In this document: in pieces, positions 60,855 through 64,000 of the stretch | How the letters are laid out: every line of letters begins with the position of its first letter | Numbering within the stretch: position 1 is the first letter of the stretch | DNA from: UBA7985 sp965658725 | GTDB lineage: Bacteria > Pseudomonadota > Alphaproteobacteria > UBA7985 | DNA length: 64,000 nt | Direction: 5' to 3' | Assembly: GCA_965658725.1 (NCBI GenBank) | Contig: CBFHUI010000002.1 | Location: 1 to 64,000, forward strand | Position numbers and translations under genes: made by a program | Notes under the pieces: model-generated | What the model saw: the letters and a program-made list of their open reading frames with translations, nothing else | Told to the model about the DNA's origin: nothing | The model's database searches: none

Positions 60855-61652
60855 CTAGTGCTCTGGATCCGGGCCGCCTTCGGCTTCCAGCTTCGCGTAG
60901 ACCTTGGCGGCCACAACGCGGTAGGCGAGGAAGGAAATGATCGTCAGGGCCAGCATGTAGAGCACGACGATAATGCCCCACTGGTGACGGTCTTCGAGGA
61001 ACGGGTCGGCGGTCCAGTTCAGGAAAGCCGTCACGTCGCGCGCCTGCTGCTCCAGCGTGGGCACGGTGCCGTCGGGGTATTCAAAGTCGGACATGTCTGC
61101 CGGCCATGGGTTCGGCATTTTGATGACCTTCATGACCTTGTTGTAGTAAGCGCCCTCTGGCTGCTCATGGGCGTCGTCGTAGCCCGTCAGCAGCGCGTAG
61201 ATGTAGTCAGAGCCACCCACCCGCGCACGCGCCATGGTGGAAAGGTCTGGTGGCGCCTTGCCGTAGGTCGCGGTTGCCCGCTTTGGGTTTTCCAGCGCCC
61301 AAGGGAAGGTATCGTTCAGCGTCCCCGGCCGGGTGTCGGCGTCACCATCGTCGTTGATGTAGGGAATCTCGTAGTTCGATGCGAGGTTCTTCGCCACGTC
61401 CTCGCTCACGTCCATCCCAGTCAGCGAGCCAAAGCGAACGAGGCCCAGCGAGTGACAGGACTGGCAGCGCGTCTGGTAGACATAGAGACCGCGCTGGAGC
61501 TGAAGCTCATCGTAGTGACCCAGCGGACCGGTGAAGGTCCAGGATTGAGAGTCCACCGGACCGGCGGATTCAGCGGAGGCAGGGGCAGCAGCGGCAACGG
61601 CCGTAACGGCGGCAGCGGCGCTGAGTGTTTTCAAGAGTGTTCCGAAACGCAT
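60855..61652 (-). CDS. petC: Cytochrome c1 of the bc1 complex
   Basis: 265 residues. A cleavable signal (TLSAAAAVTAVAAAAPASA) leads to the heme motif CQSCHSL (near 62-66), then PPDLSTMARARVGG and the axial Met region VIKMPNPW. A C-terminal membrane helix (GIIVVLYMLALTIISFLAYRVV, 22 residues long, shown in part as LYMLALTIISFLAYRVV) anchors it. It passes electrons from the Rieske protein to soluble or anchored cytochrome c. Third gene of petABC. Confidence 0.96.
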   Translation of the reverse strand: MRFGTLLKTLSAAAAVTAVAAAAPASAESAGPVDSQSWTFTGPLGHYDELQLQRGLYVYQTRCQSCHSLGLVRFGSLTGMDVSEDVAKNLASNYEIPYINDDGDADTRPGTLNDTFPWALENPKRATATYGKAPPDLSTMARARVGGSDYIYALLTGYDDAHEQPEGAYYNKVMKVIKMPNPWPADMSDFEYPDGTVPTLEQQARDVTAFLNWTADPFLEDRHQWGIIVVLYMLALTIISFLAYRVVAAKVYAKLEAEGGPDPEH

Positions 61653-61727
61653 GAAGGATGCTTTCTTTAAAGAGGTCTGTCTGCGGCGGACCGGAGAGGG
61701 CGGGTCGGCCCCCTCCGTTGGAAGCGG

Positions 61728-63065
61728 TTAAGCCAGCACAGGCTCGCTGATCGAAGCCGGCAGCTGCTTGGGCTTCTCGAACAGGCCGAGCACAGGCAGC
61801 AGCACCAGGAAGTAAGCGAAGTAGTACCCCGTGAAGAGGACTCCCCACTGCTGCGTCGATCCCCAAACGAACCCATTGGCCCCTTCAAAGCCGAGCGGAA
61901 TACGGCCCAGCGGGGTTGGGATGAAGAACGCCTCACCCGACGTTTGCGCGCCAACCAGCGCGAGGATCAGGCAGCAGACCACAAAGCCCCAGAAGAAGAA
62001 CTTGAACACCGGACGGAAGCGACCGGAGCGAACCGGCGAGGTGTCCAGCCAAGGCAGCAGGAACAGGATGCCCAGTGAGCCCGCCATGGCGAGCGCGCCC
62101 AGCTGCTTGCCGGTGATCACCAGACCGAAGATGTTCAGATCCCAGGTGAAGACCTTCAGGATCGCGTAGAACGGCAGCAGGTACCATTCCGGCACGATGT
62201 GAGACGGCAGGTTGTAGTCGGTCGGCTGGTTGTTGATCGCCTCTGCCAAACGCTCTGGAGCCCACGCAACAACGGCGAGGTAAAGCGTGAAGAAGACGGA
62301 CAGGCCGAAAATGTCCTTGAAGGTGTAATACGGGTGGAAGGACACCGTATCTTTCTTGGACTTCAGATCGATGCCAAGCGGGTTGTTCGAGCCCACGGTC
62401 TGCAGCGTCAGAATGTGCAGGATAACCACACCGGCGAGCACAAACGGCAGCAGGAAATGCAGCGCAAAGAAGCGGTTGAGCAGCGCGTCGTCTACGTCTT
62501 CGCCCCCGCGCAGCAGGATCAGAATGTCGTCACCCAAGATCGGAATTGCGGTGAAGACCTGCGTGATCACTTCCGCTGCGGCAAAGGACATCACGCCCCA
62601 AACCAGCGAGTAGCCGAGGAAGGCAATGCCCATCATCAGGATCAGGATCACACAGCCCAAGATCCACAGCACTTCGCGTGGGGCCTTGTATGAGCCGTAG
62701 TACAGGCCCCGGAACATATGGAAAATCACGGCAATGAAGAAGAACGATGCCCCGACCGCATGCATATAGCGTAGGAACATCCCGCCCTTTACGTCGCGCA
62801 TGATGTGCTCAACCGAGCGGAACGCCTGGTTGATGCCGTACTGGTCTTCTTGCACCGACGGCTTGTAGTGCATGGCGAGGAACAGGCCGGTTACGATCAT
62901 CACCACCAGCATGATGCCGGCGATGGAGCCGAAGTTCCACCAGTAGTTCAGGTTCTTGGGGTAGGCGTGGGCGGTCATCGAGTGATGCACGGCACGCAGA
63001 ATCGGGAGACGTTCGTCGAAGCCCTTGAGCAGGGGGTTCTTGAACGGTGAACGAGAGCCAGCCAT
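61728..63065 (-). CDS. petB: Cytochrome b of the bc1 complex
   Basis: 445 residues, eight membrane helices. Heme-ligand histidines are in RYMHAVGASFFFIAVIFHM and in RFFALHFLLPFVLAGVVILH. The quinol-site PEWY motif is present (SHIVPEWYLLPFY). It carries the Qo and Qi sites. It lies 5 bp downstream of petA and 75 bp upstream of petC. Confidence 0.97.
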   Translation of the reverse strand: MAGSRSPFKNPLLKGFDERLPILRAVHHSMTAHAYPKNLNYWWNFGSIAGIMLVVMIVTGLFLAMHYKPSVQEDQYGINQAFRSVEHIMRDVKGGMFLRYMHAVGASFFFIAVIFHMFRGLYYGSYKAPREVLWILGCVILILMMGIAFLGYSLVWGVMSFAAAEVITQVFTAIPILGDDILILLRGGEDVDDALLNRFFALHFLLPFVLAGVVILHILTLQTVGSNNPLGIDLKSKKDTVSFHPYYTFKDIFGLSVFFTLYLAVVAWAPERLAEAINNQPTDYNLPSHIVPEWYLLPFYAILKVFTWDLNIFGLVITGKQLGALAMAGSLGILFLLPWLDTSPVRSGRFRPVFKFFFWGFVVCCLILALVGAQTSGEAFFIPTPLGRIPLGFEGANGFVWGSTQQWGVLFTGYYFAYFLVLLPVLGLFEKPKQLPASISEPVLA

Positions 63066-63070
63066 CGGAC

Positions 63071-63619
63071 TTAGGCCTCCTTACCAATCACAATCATTTC
63101 GTCAGAAGCGAAGAAGTACTTCGGCACAGGCAAGTTCGCAGGCGAGGGGCCTTTCCGGATCCGGCCGGAGGTATCGAACTGCGAGTTGTGACACGGACAG
63201 AAGAACCCGCCGAACTCGCCCCGCTTTTCACCCGCAGCCGTGCCCTGTGGAGGGCAGCCCAGGTGTGGGCACTGCAAGCGCAGCACCAGCCACTCAGGAC
63301 GCTGAACGCGCTCGGCGTCGGTTTCCTGATGGCGCAGGTTTTCACTGTCGCCCGCAACCGCAGCTTCAATCTCAGCAGCAGTCCGGCGGCGAACGGAGTA
63401 TTTCTTCCGGCCCGCCGTTGCGACGATGCCTGAGCCTTCCGCGATGCCTTCAAGCGACACTTCGATCACACCGCCACCCGCGACATCGCGGGTTGGGGTC
63501 ATGGTGCGTACCAGAGCCACACCGCCAGAGGCGACACCGATGCCAGCCATGGCCATGGTTGACAGCACGATGAAGTTTCGGCGATCCGGGTTTGCGACGT
63601 CGGTCGGCGTTCCAGCCAT
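63071..63619 (-). CDS. petA: Rieske iron-sulfur protein of the bc1 complex
   Basis: 182 residues from ATG 63619 with GAAGGAC upstream. A twin-arginine signal/anchor (DRRNFIVLSTMAMAGIGVA) precedes the Rieske domain, where CPHLGC and CPCHNSQFD supply the two Cys and two His of the 2Fe-2S cluster. The frame extends to 63715 without coding character. It starts the petABC operon and is divergent from trmL. Confidence 0.96.
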   Translation of the reverse strand: MAGTPTDVANPDRRNFIVLSTMAMAGIGVASGGVALVRTMTPTRDVAGGGVIEVSLEGIAEGSGIVATAGRKKYSVRRRTAAEIEAAVAGDSENLRHQETDAERVQRPEWLVLRLQCPHLGCPPQGTAAGEKRGEFGGFFCPCHNSQFDTSGRIRKGPSPANLPVPKYFFASDEMIVIGKEA

Positions 63620-63846
63620 TGGCGAAGTCCTTCTACATTCATACTGAGCAGCACAGACCGAGACGGCGCAGGCTGCTTCGAGGCGGGGCAAAAACCGAGC
63701 GGTCTTTTGCCCCATTAATCCAGTTGTGAGACGGCTATACCCAAGCCCCTGTTTAGGGTCTAGCCCCGCTATTCGATAAGCTGTTATTCGAAGTTACTCA
63801 CTAATCCACTGACACCCCCTTGCCTCACCCCGGAGGTGGACCGCTT

Positions 63847-64000
63847 TTGTCCTTGATTCAGCCCTCTATCGCCTTGTTTGAACCGGATATTCCGCAAAAC
63901 GCTGGGTCGATCATGCGCCTATGTGCCTGCCTTGATCTACCCATGCATATCATTGAACCCTGCGGCTTTTTGCTCGACGATCGCCGTCTGCGCCGCGCTG
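63847..64000 (+). CDS. trmL: tRNA (cytidine(34)-2'-O)-methyltransferase, 5' part
   Basis: The gene begins at TTG 63847, with GGAGG 10 bases upstream, and runs off the window after 51 codons; a second TTG two codons later is possible. The fragment ALFEPDIPQNAGSIMRLCAC with LDLPMHIIEPCGF is the first motif of SpoU-class TrmL. It methylates the wobble base of leucine tRNAs. Divergence from petA is typical of Rhodobacterales. Confidence 0.87.
   Translation, partial: MSLIQPSIALFEPDIPQNAGSIMRLCACLDLPMHIIEPCGFLLDDRRLRRA

Overview
The window is about 64 kb of GC-rich (roughly 60%) chromosomal DNA from an alphaproteobacterium. Gene order points to Rhodobacterales or a close relative: cytochrome c-pheA-nudC-ffs-dnaX-ybaB-recR, def-X-fmt-truA followed by dapE/dapD, argD-argF-hslO, ubiK/lgt-methyltransferase-pgeF, and trmL/petABC. 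This placement is an inference from synteny; there is no rRNA or tRNA to confirm it. No insertion sequence, prophage, CRISPR array, tRNA or rRNA was found. The region reads as dense core genome with overlapping starts and stops.

Layout. 1-443 is the 3' end of a leucyl aminopeptidase. 440-7195 (minus) is a YejABEF peptide importer followed by a 2-hydroxyacid dehydrogenase. 7288-13129 has a membrane-anchored cytochrome c, prephenate dehydratase, NADH pyrophosphatase, the SRP RNA and dnaX-ybaB-recR. 13126-20087 has NfeD/SPFH membrane proteins, the def-fmt-truA operon and the lysine/peptidoglycan genes dapE-dapD with a HAD phosphatase. 20248-25826 has a large hybrid histidine kinase, folE and trkH. 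25831-32565 has hslO, argF, argD, recX, apaG, a dehydrogenase-GNAT pair and a lone MlaC-like protein. 32707-35264 is a thiamine locus led by a TPP riboswitch. 35455-43412 has aminotransferases, a MarR regulator, pgsA-uvrC, folB with a FolM-like reductase and a Na/Ca exchanger. 43627-55154 has uvrB, an EF-hand lipoprotein, msrB, csaA, plsY, proC, ybjN, ubiK, lgt, a MidA-type methyltransferase, pgeF and a secreted GH3 hexosaminidase. 55260-58784 is prs-rplY-pth-ychF. 58816-64000 has two DUF2147 paralogs, a VOC protein, the bc1 complex operon petABC and the start of trmL.

Functional themes are translation and its quality control (def, fmt, truA, pth, ychF, rplY, SRP RNA), DNA replication and repair (dnaX, recR, recX, uvrB, uvrC), envelope biogenesis and peptidoglycan turnover (dapD/E, plsY, pgsA, lgt, pgeF, nagZ-like), folate/pterin synthesis (folE, folB, FolM-like), amino acid synthesis (pheA, argF, argD, ilvE, proC, aspC) and aerobic respiration (petABC, cytochrome c).

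The most notable element is on the minus strand at 34.1-35.3 kb. A clear TPP riboswitch controls a TRAP-type (DctP/TakP-like) solute-binding protein that is translationally coupled to thiM and then thiE, which suggests a TRAP-based uptake route for thiamine or its thiazole moiety. Other regulatory structures worth attention are a 20-bp palindrome made of two consensus DnaA boxes upstream of ybjN, a similar inverted pair upstream of uvrC, a MarR operator-like inverted repeat between marR and ilvE, and an intrinsic terminator lying in the leader of argD.
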